From: Bimuria novae-zelandiae CBS 107.79
Taxonomy: Eukaryota > Ascomycota > Dothideomycetes > Pleosporales > Didymosphaeriaceae
Direction: 5' to 3'
DNA length: 64,000 nucleotides
NCBI GenBank assembly: GCA_010015655.1
Contig: ML976660.1
Span: 1,041,515 to 1,105,514, forward strand
Part shown: one piece after another, positions 46,996 to 58,372 of the stretch
Layout of the letters: each line of letters opens with the position of its first letter
Position numbering within the stretch: position 1 is the first letter of the stretch
Notes under the pieces: generated by a model
Told to the model about the DNA's origin: nothing
Database searches by the model: none
What the model saw: the letters and a program-made list of their open reading frames with translations, nothing else
Position numbers and translations under genes: made by a program

Positions 46996-47994
46996 GTTGA
47001 GCGGAAAGATCTTTGGCTGACGATGTCAAAAGCGAATGTAAAGGGTCGAAAGAATGACAAAGATCACCTGGATCTAAAGAGTGTGAACGGTGAAGTTGAA
47101 TGCGAATGAAGGACTGGATGTTATCTGGATTCCATGATGGGCACTGTATATGTAGACTTGGAAAATGAGAGCTATTCCTGCCCAGCGTGACTGCACCACA
47201 CCATCTCGGGGCTTCCACCACCGAGTAGGGGAGAAATCGACGGAAACATTAATGTTTGATGAATAGGGGCGTAGTTTCCCGCGGTTCCATGCCTGACGTT
47301 GACAGGCCAAGGCGCTTGCATTTGTTAGTTTTGGGCGTTATCGAGGTGGAGAGATGTCTTGTGGCTGTTCGGATTTCGGTGGCGGCTAACATCGTGCACA
47401 TCAAACCCTCATACAGATCGCGCCTTAATTACCAGCGATACAATAAAGGAAACTGGGGAGCACCATCATTCCATGAAAAATTATGCTATCAATTAATTCT
47501 ACACAGGCCCCACTACACGAACTGTGAGGTTTACATTAAAATGGTAGACCTGACCTTGGTGTTCGTGGGGAATGCGACGAAATCCCATCCACCAGCCACA
47601 CCCGCGGTGAATTAAAACCCCATCGCTTAAAGGATTTCTGGGCATTGTTTGAACCTCTACTTGGCGTTTCATGGTAACGTTAGCTTGTGCGGCTCGGTGA
47701 CCCGTTCGACGGTACCTCGAATGCCGTGGATTCCGTCGACCGTGCCCTGACGAACTCTGAAGGCAGAGTGTTGGTCAGCGTGAAATGCATTCTCAAATGA
47801 GTTGGTTCAATGTATTGACTTATGAAGTTATACGGTCACTACGAGCCTACATTGCACGTCACCAGTTAATGCATGCCGTGCTTCTTGTGTTTTTTAAATC
47901 ACATATCGATGTCGCGGATGAAGAACCTGTGGACCTGTGAGTGAAAACTCTACCTCTTTCACTCATACTTCTTCAAAACCGCATCAGCCCTCTC
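46996..47994. other. Intergenic, no supported gene
   Basis: About 1 kb upstream of the pectate lyase, up to the 3' end of the P450 relic. No gene or repeat could be supported. Confidence 0.5.
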
Positions 47995-48431
47995 CTACTC
48001 TCTGCGAACAACCTCTCTCTTCGCCTCATGCCTCACTTTAAAATCAATTTCTACCTCCTTCGGTCCTGTTAAAATGGCATCTTTAAACCCAGTCACCAAA
48101 TCCGTATTCAAAGTGGTCCCGTGCTTAGGCCTATAGCTCAGAAACATGCGTCAGTGAATGCGAAATATACGCGCTGAACAAGCGACCACGTATCGCATAT
48201 CGAAAGCGCAGATGAGCTTCGCCATGGACATCAGCAGACTCTTCTCTGCCATTTCTAGTCCGGTGCAGACTCGTCTTCCCGCGCCAAACGCGTAGGTGGG
48301 TCTGCGCGACGCATCGTCCGGGGAAGCCGCAGAAGGATCGATGCCTAACTCGTTGTTTAGAAAACGTGCAGGGTCAAATATGTCTGCATTGGGATAGTCG
48401 TCCTCATTGTGATGGATCGCCTATGTATTCA
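47995..48431 (-). pseudogene. Cytochrome P450, C-terminal (haem-binding) fragment
   Basis: On the minus strand this reads AIHHNEDDYPNADIFDPARF, then the haem-ligand loop YAFGAGRRVCTGLEMAE and the final helix (MSMAKLICAFDMRY), followed after a probable intron by a last exon ending at a stop at 47997-47995 (ILTGPKEVEIDFKV). The codon before AIHH is TAG where P450s have Trp (NTWAIH). The upstream part of the same gene is found 5.7 kb away at 54112-54694, beyond the transposon block. This is one gene split by insertion, already inactive. The original substrate cannot be told. Confidence 0.85.
48419..48431. repeat. 13-bp direct repeat, left side of the transposon block
   Basis: GCCTATGTATTCA occurs here and again at 54112-54124, exactly at the two broken ends of the P450 reading frame. 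This is the expected target-site duplication of the first element that entered. Confidence 0.8.
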
Positions 48432-48639
48432 CTAATATTCTTCTATTGCTTTTTAGACGTCGTACCGCAGCCCTAGATCTAGATTATAAAATATCTACTT
48501 TAGCTAGTCTTTATTACGTGTCCTAGCTAATAGCTTTTATATATTTTTTGCTATACTTAGCCTAGAATAAGTTTTATTAAACTTTAAAAAAAAAAACTTA
48601 TTAAAAGCGTCTTCTTCTTAATTCGTATACTATAGAGGT

Positions 48640-48993
48640 TCACCCCGAAGCGAAACCCCCTCCGGCGAAACGACCCACCTATCAAAACAAGGCCTTAACT
48701 TTAACACGCGATAACTCTACCAACATGACCCTAATTAAGGCTGCGATAGCAGCGATCAAATCGCTAAAACTTAAAGAATAATTTAGCGATAAAAAGATTA
48801 ACGTACTTCACAAACGAGCTAATTACACAAGTAAGCTAATTACTCTGCTAAGACCTCACTAAAATTTAGGATTATTTATAGTATAGCGTAGTATCTTAAT
48901 AATATAATAAACTATTCAAATTTAAAAAAAGCTTAAATACAGCTTACGCTTTACGCTATTTAATAAAATATAATACTATCTTAATAGCGCGCT
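48640..48993 (+). mobile_element. pogo/Fot1-like transposon relic, 5' end
   Basis: A GC-richer terminal sequence (GGTTCACCCCGAAGCGAAAC) at about 48648 is followed at 48725 by a reading MTLIKAAIAAIKSLKLKE, the typical N-terminus of pogo-family transposases (AI-x-AI-x-SL), then a stop and decay. Only the 5' part remains; a solo LTR and a second pogo element follow. Confidence 0.6.
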
Positions 48994-49254
48994 TGTCGGA
49001 TTAACAATCTCAAAGGCCTCAGGCGTGTCACAAGGAATGCGTGTGTGGAGGAGCGAGCATCCCGTCAATAGTCGTCGAGACCTCTGTCGTGTTGCGAAAC
49101 ACTACATGTGTGGAGCGAGCCCCATATGGGACTAGCTTCCATACCCCGCGATGTACTTCGCTCCTCAGTAGATAGAACGAACAATCAATAATCAATCTTC
49201 GAATGTAATCCGTTTTCAGTTCCTTTCCTTTCACTAGTGAGAGCCTATCCAACA
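48994..49254 (+). mobile_element. Solo LTR with 5-bp target-site duplication
   Basis: The 261-bp segment begins TGTCGGA and ends TCCAACA, a near-perfect terminal inverted pair, and is flanked on both sides by GCGCT (48989-48993 and 49255-49259). These are the hallmarks of an LTR-retrotransposon solo LTR. Unlike its surroundings it has balanced base composition, so it arrived later or escaped RIP. The strand is arbitrary. Confidence 0.8.
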
Positions 49255-49292
49255 GCGCTATAGTTATTTATAATATTATTTAAAATACCTTA

Positions 49293-51139
49293 ACGTGGTT
49301 CACCACCGAGCGGGCCAACCCCACCGAGCGGGCCAACTTTGCTAAATGCAGCCTACCTCTAGCTTATACTATAATACCATTACAACATAACGCGTAATAA
49401 CCTTATACTAAAAGCGTACTATAGCTTACTATCTAAGCTATAATTAAAGATCGCGATAAGAGTAAAAGACGCGTTATTATAGCCTTTAGCGTGCCTTAAA
49501 TAATAGTATAATAATAACGCTAAGGAGCCCTCTCTTAACGCGATTGCAAGCCTAACTTAAAGAAGCTAATTAAGCTAGAGGAGGAGGCTCTAGTCTAACG
49601 TATACTTAAGCTTAACTAGCGAGGAATAGGTGTAACAAGGAATATAGTCTAAGATATAGCTAATAATCTACTTGCTAAGCGCGGTAGATAGCCTATTAAT
49701 AAGCACTAGGTAGACAGGCTTAAAACGCGTACGCCAGAAATTAAGCTTTAAAGAAGCTATTTATATAATTATTAGTAAGCCCTAAATAAAGATCTACGTA
49801 TTATAATATCCTAGTTTAAGCTAGTTACTAATACTAAGGCTAAGTACGGTATCGCTAATAATAACACGTATAACTTCGACAAGACAGGCTTTATAATAGG
49901 GGTAATACAGGGTTAGATAGTCTTTACAGGCTCTAAGAAGCGAAGTAACCTAAAGAAGATTTAACCTAGTAACTATAAGTAAGTTACTAATATCTAGGGT
50001 GTTAGCGCTAAAGGCTAGGCTCTACTACCCTTTCTTATCTTCTTTAGTAAGGTTCTAATCACGTCCTAGTTCTACAATCTACCCTAAGACTAGGTTATTA
50101 AAGTTAGTCTTAATAGCTAGATGTTAAACAAGCTTAGTCTTGCCTAGCTAAGGCATTTTAATACCTATACTAAGGCGCGTAGTTTAGGTGCACACTAACT
50201 ACTAATTATAGATAGTTATAAGAGCTACTGCTTACACGAATTCTATAAATACTGTAAGAAATAGAAGATTATTATTCTTTATATACTTTTACACTTATCA
50301 CACCTCTTGCAGCCACTTAATGTAGGTTATTTTTCGCCTTTAAAGCGGGCGTATAGTAATAAGATTAGTAGCTTAGCACGGTATGGCACTAAGTAGATTA
50401 AGAAGGAGACCTTTCTACTAGCCTTTAAAGTAGCTTTTAAAAAAGTAATAATAAAGGCGAATATCTGCGCAGGCTTTAGAGGCGCTAGATTAGTCTTACA
50501 CGACCTAGAGGCAGTGTTATTAAGACTTAATATAGTTCTTTATACGCTAACTCCACCTAACGTAGAGGATACCCTATAGGAATTAAAAACACTAAGCAAC
50601 CTTGGCGAAATAGAGGCTTAGTTAATGCTAGTTCGTAAGCGTGTATAAAAGTATAGAGATTTACTAGTTTCTCTGCTTTTTAGAGCTATTAAGCAGCTTA
50701 ACAAAGGTGTTGCATTAATAGGGTACGAAATAGTATTAATATAATAGAAAATAGTAAGGCTTCGCAAGATAGTAGAGATAGTAATAGAAGTAAAAAGTTA
50801 AAAGAGGAAGTATATTTAGGCAGCTAAGACACTTATAGTAAGAAAGGTAGTCGATTTAATAGCTAAAAAGGATAGTAGTAGGCAAAAGGAGGGTGAAGAG
50901 TCTATAAAGAGAGTGCGTGGGCAGAGGCGCTGCGGACGTTGCGGCGAAACTGGCCACAACGCTCGCACCTGCACAGTAGAAATTATAGATGCATCTAATA
51001 GCGATAAGTCTAAATAGTATTTCTATGTTCTGCGAATTATAGTAAATTATAGTGGTGTTGTAGGAGGCGCTTCGCAATAGACTGACTTTTAAAAAGTGGC
51101 CCGCTCGGTGGGGTTGGCCCGCTCGGTGGTGAACCACAT
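49293..51139 (+). mobile_element. Fot1/pogo-type DNA transposon, complete but RIP-inactivated
   Basis: Terminal inverted repeats of about 47 bp (49293-49340 and 51093-51139) are nearly identical and flanked by TA, the pogo/Tc1 target duplication. Each repeat holds two copies of CCACCGAGCGGGCCAAC. Length is 1.85 kb, close to Fot1. The degraded plus-strand transposase still shows N-F-D-K-T-G-F at about 49872-49892 (normally DETGF), I-I-D-S near 50208 (second catalytic Asp), H-L-S-H-L-L-Q-P-L-N-V-G at 50292-50327 (normally LDVG, so the third Asp is mutated) and a C-x2-C-x4-H-x4-C zinc knuckle at 50931-50973. Many stops come from C-to-T changes. Confidence 0.9.
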
Positions 51140-52160
51140 TAAGTATATAACGTATTAGAATTACGTTTTAACACGATTACACGCCTAACTTAATAAAACT
51201 ACTTATAATAAAAAAGTAAATAATTATTTAGTTATATACTTAACCTAAATGCGCGAGGATTTCCGCCCTAGCTTATTATTATAAATAATATTATTAATTC
51301 TTTACTAAGTACTACTAAAACGTAGTTAGTTAAAACTAAACTATAACCTTTATTAAGCGCTAGCTAGAGCTTAAAATAAAGTTTAATTAAAATATAATTT
51401 TAAGCGAGCCCTCTATAAGGATCTTAAGATTATATAAGACTAGTTTTAGCTTATAAATAATACTTAAGATACCTATAACGTTAATAAGTGTAGCTTTATA
51501 ATTAATATAATAATAATTAGAGTAGTTACTATAGGCTTTACATATGAAGGTACGCAAAAGAGCGTGTAATAAAATAAGTAAAAGTAAGTATTAATTATTT
51601 AGGACATTAATATAATAAGCTAGGTAACTCTACCTTTTATTATTTTTTTGGTTAAGTACTACCTCTTTATCTAGTATAAAAAAGAGGGTCTACTTTATAA
51701 TTAGGTTATTATAGTTTCTAAGAATAGCTTAAATACTTTAATAAATATATAAAATAATAAATTATTAGTGCCGCACGTTTGCTCGTTAGTAATAATTATA
51801 AAAGCTAGAACATACTTAAGTTCTAATTATAATATATAAAGAAAAAAATTATTACTTTTTATATATTTTTATATTTATTATATCTTTTATATCTACTTAA
51901 TATAGGCCATTTCTTGCTTTTAAAGAAGGCGTACAGGCGCTAAGCTATTAAGATCCTAAAGAGGTAGCTAATCTCTAAGGGGCTAAAGTTAGTTCTCGGG
52001 CAGGAATACGGGTAGGATAAGAGAGGGTCGTAGTAATAGCTTACGCTTATTACTAGGGTGTTAGTATTAAAGGTGTATATAGCATAATTAAATTAACAAA
52101 GTTACTTATTTAGATCTAAATAATAGATTAATAAATAGGTTAAATATAATAATAGAAGAC
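51140..52160 (+). mobile_element. Second, more decayed pogo-like transposase relic
   Basis: The plus strand from about 51870 to 51945 reads a worn form of the HxSHLLQPLDVG...K-K-A-Y block (LLYLLNIGHFLLLKKAY), and about 51460-51500 reads NVNKC-F-I-I, a worn N-V-D-E-x-G-F-x-I motif. It is far more AT-rich than the 49.3-51.1 kb copy. Termini were not found. Confidence 0.55.
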
Positions 52161-52166
52161 TATCCT

Positions 52167-52378
52167 TGTGTCCTTATATACATGACTTGTCCCATGAATC
52201 CTAGGTGTCTTAAGAATCCCAAAGTCCCATATGCCAAGATACTTCTGGGACGCCCGATACTTCTGGGACGCGTGACATGGTCACGTGATCTGTGGCTGAG
52301 TTAGGAACCTTGGCTGGTCGCACGGATAAGTGGCCATGCCCCGCCTCGCGTCATGTTGGGTCTCAACGGATCCTAACA
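52167..52378 (-). repeat. LTR-like segment
   Basis: Read on the minus strand it starts TGTTAGGATCC and ends GGACACA, with balanced composition amid AT-rich DNA. A segment on the plus strand at 53508 starts with the same TGTTAGGATCC and also has CAACAT shortly after. It contains a doubled GATACTTCTGGGACGC. No target duplication was found. Confidence 0.4.
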
Positions 52379-52874
52379 TAAGCTAAGAATCTAATACGTA
52401 ATTAACTTAACTATATTACTAAAATTAAGTTTCTACCTTAGTTTATTATTACTTTTAAGACTTTAACTACTTAAAATATTATTTAGAGAGGCTTTAAGGC
52501 GCTAGCCTAGTTTTATTAAATTTATAAAATATAATATTTAAGCTTAATATTTACCTACGTACGCCTTTACCTAATACTATATATAATAGTACGTAGTAGA
52601 TATAAATATCTAGTAATACTTTAAAGTGTAGGTTATAGTTAACGCTAGTAAAAAAGAAAATATAAATGCACTTAAATAGTTTCTTAATAAGTATAAATAT
52701 AACTTTTAAAAAAAATAGTAAAAGGCGTAGTAATACTAGCATATAAGCTAGTATTAGCGTAAAAGTAAATTACTAAGCTTTAAGCTAATAATAAAGCTAC
52801 TATATAACGTAAGTTATATAAATGGAAACAAGTTTAGTATAAAGAAGTTTTAATAGCTAAAAAGGGCCTCTAGC

Positions 52875-53132
52875 TGTGACGGCCCAGTACACTGGCAGGT
52901 CACATGATCCCGCGCCTAAACGCGACTGCCTTACGCCCCAGAGCGACTGCCTCCCACACCTAGGGCGACTACCTGCGCAGATGGGGTCCGAAGGGTTATT
53001 CCGTGCCGAACGGCAGCGCACAAAAGCACTGCTGGCCTATGTACCTATAGTCTCCTCATCTTAGTGTAGCTGAAATAGAGCCAACTTACCTCATCTACTC
53101 TTTCGATGCAGGAGCCCGCGCTCGTCCTCACA
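52875..53132 (+). repeat. LTR-like repeat, copy 2
   Basis: Starts TGTGACGGCC and ends CCTCACA; aligned with the inverse complement of 811-1056. Flanks CTAGC and ATAGC match at four of five positions, weakly suggesting a target duplication. Confidence 0.55.
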
Positions 53133-53249
53133 ATAGCTAGCTACTTTAAAGGAGTTTTGGGCACGTAAAAAAAAAAAAGAGGGGGGGGGGGGAAGCGCGC
53201 GTTAATAATAGTAAGACTAGATATAACTTACACTTATATATAAGAGAAA

Positions 53250-53460
53250 TAAAAGTAACTTCTAAATAAATTAGCCTACTATAATTTTAAATAGCTATTT
53301 ATGCGCGTTCTATACTATTGTGTAGAGTATAAATTTTAGTAGGGTCTTCGCAGAGTAATTAGCTCGCCCGTAAGGTACGTTATAAGAAATTATAATTATA
53401 ACTATATAATACTTAAATAAAAACACTAGGGCGTCTTAACCACGCGTGCTACCCGCTATA
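53250..53460 (-). repeat. Inverted relic of the pogo-like 5' region
   Basis: The minus strand here carries GCTAATTACTCTGC.AAGACC..ACTAAAATTTA, also present on the plus strand at about 48834-48872 in the first pogo relic. It is therefore a second, inverted fragment of the same family. Confidence 0.5.
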
Positions 53461-53507
53461 AATACTAATCAACTATTTATTTATAATAAGAGTAAACGCT
53501 ACTACTT

Positions 53508-53720
53508 GTTAGGATCCACGATCCAACATAAGGACAGCGAACTATTTTGTACTTAGTCACAGCGCGTACACGTGGAGACACCCCTATCTTCGCTTGCCGC
53601 GTTGTCAGCGCTTACGAAGTCATGTGACTGCTCTCCAGCAAGCAGTCTAGGACTAGTATACAGGAGTACTAGAGATGGACTCTCTATCTCCGTAGTTAAC
53701 CTCGTTTATAAATCAATTAT
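53508..53720 (+). repeat. LTR-like segment
   Basis: Begins TGTTAGGATCC like the minus-strand start of the 52167-52378 segment, with balanced composition for about 200 bp before AT-rich DNA resumes. The end is not defined. Confidence 0.35.
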
Positions 53721-54111
53721 TTAAATTATACTTAAATATTATTAATTTATTTATAACTATATAATATTTTTAATACTAATATCCTATTAATACGTGCAAG
53801 CTATTAATAATCCCTTTTTTACCTTACTAGTACTCTTACCTAAGAACTAACCTTAGCCCTATAGGGACTAGCTACCCCTTAGGGACTTAACACTACTCTA
53901 TATATAAAAAAACTTACCAGGCAACGCCTTCTACCTACACGAGCTATAATTAGAAATTTCGCCTTATAAATTATAAGGAGAAAGCTTAGAGTAAACTAGG
54001 TTAATTACCTTATTTAGTAATATCCTAATAAGCTTATCTTAAAATAGATAATAGGGATTACTCTAACTATACGTTAATTATCGCGCGCGCGCGTATTGCT
54101 GTCTAGAGGGT

Positions 54112-54124
54112 GCCTATGTATTCA
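54112..54124. repeat. 13-bp direct repeat, right side of the transposon block
   Basis: GCCTATGTATTCA, identical to 48419-48431; together they bracket the insertion in the P450 gene. Confidence 0.8.
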
Positions 54125-54694
54125 TTATAACGGTGGATCGGGCTGGGATGAAGTAACCATTGTAGATGTCGTCTTTACTGGTAGCATGAGGGAGGGTTAA
54201 AGGGAAGCTGGGCCTCCATCGAAGGACCTGGTACGTGTCAGTGAGTCGTACCTCGACCTCCTATCCGTCCGCAGCAATCGTATACTAACCTCCCAGAACA
54301 CAGCTCTGACATACGGCAGGTCCCTCCGCTCAACTTTACTCGGCATCTCATTTCCAAACACCGCGTCCACCTCCTCCTGCGCCCGCCTTTGCACATCCCC
54401 ATGCGCCGCCATCGCCAGAATAAAAACCAACAACGCCACCGCCGTCGTATCCGCCCCCGCCTCCATCAACCCCCCCCCTCTTCTCAAATACACGACATCC
54501 AGCTCCGAAAACCCCTCTTTCTCCTTTCTCTCCAACAACCCCTTCATAAAGCTATCCCTCACACCGCTTTTAATCCTCTCCCTCGCCTTCCCCAGCAACT
54601 CCTCGTAAAGCGCTCTCTGCGCCCTCCCAAGCTCTACACTCTTATTCTTCCACCCCGGCCACGGCGTTAACACACTCGGCACAAACCCAGCCAC
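54112..54694 (-). pseudogene. Cytochrome P450, middle fragment
   Basis: The minus strand reads the I-helix motif (MEAGADTTAVALLVFILAMA), QRRAQEEVDAVFG, DLPYVRAVFWE, then after a 62-bp intron (54289-54228) VLRWRPSFPLTLPHATSKDD and IPARSTVIMNT, where the frame hits TAG at the insertion point. It continues exactly into the fragment at 47995-48431. The region upstream to about 55 kb has scattered P450-like pieces but no clear N-terminus, so the 5' end seems lost or decayed. Confidence 0.85.
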
Positions 54695-55478
54695 GGAAAA
54701 ACATTCAAAAGGGGTATAGCATCCATATCCAGCTTCCCCACCTAAAGGCCTAAAGTTAGTTTATATCTCCAGAAAAGCGGGGTCCATAGTACTCAGCAAA
54801 TATCCTACTTAGGCTCCTCTCAAGAAAAGCCCTCCCTCCGCGCATCCAGCTAAGCTGTGTCTGGTGAGTTTAGGATCATGGGGCAGTATGTGTGTAGCGG
54901 GATGTGATGTTTCTTACCCCATGGCGGTTGTAGATAGACGCGGAACGCGAGACTCATGCCAGGGTCTTGCAACGGACGCGTTTATGTAACTTGGTTCCCT
55001 GCTTCTGAACGAGCATGCCTAATCCAGACTCTACCTCACGTATATGCTGTGCAACGCTCTCTTTGATGGGATGATTGGGTTTCCATGCTGTACCTCCTCA
55101 TCGGTGTATCCAGAACCAATTGCCGTAATGTCTGCCACACCCACACACGCCGGCCCACCACCACCTAGCAAGCTTTCTACATGGTGAGTACTGCACGAAT
55201 CAGAAGCTCCGTGATAATTACGTGCGTATCTCAATTACACCATTTCTTCAGCGAATGACTCAACCAATCACCATGCCTTCAATTTGTACAATCTCACACA
55301 AGAAACGCGTTGCGTCGCGACAGTATATACAAAAAAAACCGCAGAAAAACTGCGTGACTGTCCAGGATGACCTCCCAAATCCCAACCCCTGCTCTGAGGG
55401 TGCCCAAGTCCCCAACGCCGCCCATGCAAGCCGTAAATACAATGCTCTTCCGCGAGCCTTCTCTTCCCTTTTGTGCTT
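54695..55478. other. Intergenic, possibly decayed P450 5' region
   Basis: About 0.8 kb without a clear gene. The minus strand at about 54905-54960 reads DPGMSLAFRVYLQPPW before a GTAAGA splice-like signal, which may be part of the lost P450 5' half. The rest shows nothing. Confidence 0.35.
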
Positions 55479-58372
55479 CTAATGAATCAACCTCTCCGCA
55501 GCGTTGTTCAGTATATCCGCTGTCTTCTTGATCTGCTTCTCCGCCAACTTCCAATCCTTCGTCTTCCCCAGCGCCTTCTGCTCGATAGCATCGCGGATAA
55601 AGGGAAACACATAATTCCTCTCGCTCGCGTCGAACGCCGAGGGTCCAAACACGACGTGCTTGAATTGCGTGCGGCCGGGTAACTGTCCCTCATTAGCATC
55701 GTCCAACTACAAAGGTGCGAAACAGACTCACCCCATGCTCCTCCTCGCCATTAATGTTCCCCCTCTGCAGATCCAAAAGATCACTCTCAAAGCCCGCTAT
55801 CTTCGCATTATGCGCCACGCGCTGCACGATCAAGCCCTGCGTTTCGAAACCCCCGGTGCCGTAAACTTGATTATACCACGTGGCCTCCCACTGCGCGAAC
55901 TCCTGCGCCTTGCCGCCCACGTTTGCGAGCGCATCGACGAGCGGCTGGAACATGCCGATGTCGTAATCGCTGGCCTTTGTCTCGGTCCACTCGATCAGCT
56001 TTTGTCCCTCCTCTTGCAGCCTAGTCGCGTAGTTTTCGACTTTGAGCGGCATGATGGATTCCTGCGCGAGCTCGAGGATGATGAGGAGCCACATCTGGGT
56101 TAAGAGGGTGTGGTACACGAATCCCGGGTCGATGTACTTGGACATCCACTCGAAGGTTTCGTAGCAGCTGTGTGCCATGTCGCCGTGTTCCGGACCCGAA
56201 AAGCCAAAGTCGAGGGAGGAGCAGCCAGCAATGGCTTGGAAAGCTGCATAGTCGCCGTCGACGCCCAAGCCGCCTAGCTCACCACCATGGTCTTTTTTCC
56301 AGAGCTCGAGGAGCGTAACGTTTTGGTGGGGATCTGACATGCGATCTAGCACGCGGTTTAGAGCGTGTTTGAAGATGGGAGATCCGTTCGCCCAAAGCTT
56401 GTCGCCCGTGACGCCGGCGCCGACGTTCAGGTAGGCGATTGCATTGACGCGAAGTTCTTCCACATTCGCCTCCACGTGCTCCGTCGATCCGATCATGTTG
56501 TACTCTTCTGCATCCCAACTCGCGAACTCGATGGTCCGGAGCGGGCGCCAGCCTTGCATTCTCAGCTCGCCCAGCACCCGCGCGACCTCGAGCATGACCG
56601 CTGTTCCTGAACCAGGGTCCGCGGCGCCAAAACACCAGCTATCGCGATGGTTCCCAATAATGATCTTTTTGGCTTTGTCTTCGGAGCCCAGAAACGAGCC
56701 GAAAACGTTGGTGATGCGCTGCTTGTCGACTTCTTCCTGCTCGTTCTGTAGATTGACTTTGGGCGATTTCTCGGGATGGCCAGACCACCAGCTCTCGCCC
56801 ACGTCCGGGACTCCGCCGATCCAGTGCTCAAAATTCCCATCGGTAGAGATTTTTTCACCGATGCCGTTTAACGATTGGAGAAGTTTTTGCGCGTCGCTCC
56901 AGGAGACTGGTATGCTGGGTATGGTAGGAAGCGCAGGGTTCTTGTTTTTAGACGTGCGCTTCTGGTCTTTTGTGCTGGGCTGTCCGGGTGTGAGCACATC
57001 GCCAATGATCATGTTACTGAAGGCCACAGAGCCGCGCTGTACACTATCCAGGGGTCTCCATTGCCCATCTGGCCAGACTTTCCCCTTTTTGAAGCCGTCT
57101 TCAGCGGGGTCCGAGTACATGATCACGCCGGCTACTCCTGCGTCTTGGGCTGCTTTGACCTTCATGGCTCTGTCTGGTTGTGATCCATAGTACCTCATCA
57201 AAACGACTGCTCCTTGCACATCGATACCACTGTCCCATAGCGTCTTGAAGTCTTTCTTGTGTCCGTAGTTGACGTAGATCAACGGTCCCGTAACATTTCC
57301 AGAGGCCGAATACCCATGAAACGTCTGTGTCTGCGCGCGCGGCGGATCGTATGCATCCTCCTCTTCTAACCTCGCTTCCCACGCCTTCTCTTTCGGCTCC
57401 ACAATCGCGACTCTCCTCCCGCCAGCCTTGGGATAATTCAAATAAACAAAGTATCTGCGCGCATCAGCAACCAACTCAACATGCCTCTGCCAAAAGCGTG
57501 TCCACTCACTCATCATGGGTATAAGTATCCATATGCGCCTCCATAAACTTCTCTTCAATGTACCTCCCCAGAACATAGCTCCCCTCGGTCCCTCCCACGT
57601 GGTCATACGACGTAACATACTGCAGGTTATTCTGTATCCGATACCCCTCCACATTCTGCAGCGCGAATTGTCTTACCCACTCTGGATTGAACGGCGCGCC
57701 AAACCCTCCGCCACCCATGGGCACCACCTCGCTTACAACCAGCAGATACACCAGCACGACAATCAATATCAGCCCACACAATCTTGCTATGACGGCCCAC
57801 CCAGGCCTATATTCCTCCGGTATCGTCGGCATCCGCGCCTTTATCCACGTGAAAAGATGATTCGGCGAGCTCGGCCACTTTATCCTGGGTAGGTGGAAGG
57901 ATGATAATGAATTCGTGATGGAATAGAAACGTTTCGAGAACCGGCCTCTCGATCTATTTCTCCGCGCGCGACCGTCTTCGGCGGCCTCTGGGTCTAATAT
58001 GTCCATTTCCTCCATCGTCTCCCTCAGCGCGGCCTCCTCGTCCGCGTCGACCGGACTCCCCAGCCCGCTGTCGTCGTCATCCTCGTCGTCCACGGACTGC
58101 ACCGACGGCGGGTGGTAGTATCCATTGCGGCGGCGCGAGTTCGATTGCGTGCCTGACGACCCGGACAGGTCGTGGCCGAGGAGCGTCTGCCGCTCTGCGT
58201 CGTCGGAGGCTTCCTGAGGGCCGAGGCGCGACGAGTACGGTGAGGATGAGGACGTCGCTTCTTCGTAGGAGGGGATCGGGGGTTCTTCGCGGATCTGGTA
58301 TGTGTGCTTTTCGTCCGCCATGGCGCCGGTGCCGGGATCGTGCGTGGGCGGACGAGCGTTCGGAACGGTCAC
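55479..58372 (-). CDS. M28 family glutamate carboxypeptidase II-like membrane peptidase
   Basis: Exons 58372-57510, 57454-55732 and 55682-55479 encode 929 aa. A disordered acidic N-terminus (about 1-190) is followed by one TM helix (VIARLCGLILIVVLVYLLVV), so it is a type II membrane protein, probably vacuolar or endosomal. A protease-associated domain follows, then the M28B catalytic domain: GNHRDSW (zinc His), A-D-P-G-S-G-T-A (bridging Asp), W-D-A-E-E-Y (catalytic and zinc Glu), G-V-D-G-D-Y (zinc Asp), and a C-terminal TfR-dimerisation-like helical domain. Introns of 55 and 49 bp are needed. A start at Met18 (58321) is equally plausible. Related proteins include mammalian NAALADase and yeast Vps70 and Tre1/Tre2. 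Confidence 0.9.

Larger units (their letters stand above)
48432..54111. mobile_element. Nested, RIP-degraded transposon block inserted in a P450 gene
   Basis: This 5.7-kb AT-rich block is bounded by 13-bp direct repeats. It contains relics of at least two or three pogo/Fot1-type DNA transposons, a solo LTR with target duplication and several LTR-like pieces, listed separately. No intact ORF survives. The identity of the outermost, first-inserted element is unknown; a variable-length 13-bp duplication would suit a non-LTR retrotransposon. Confidence 0.8.

Noticed and set aside
47995..54694. Two separate P450 genes
   Set aside because: The fragments are complementary parts of one protein in one frame and end at the same 13-bp repeat.
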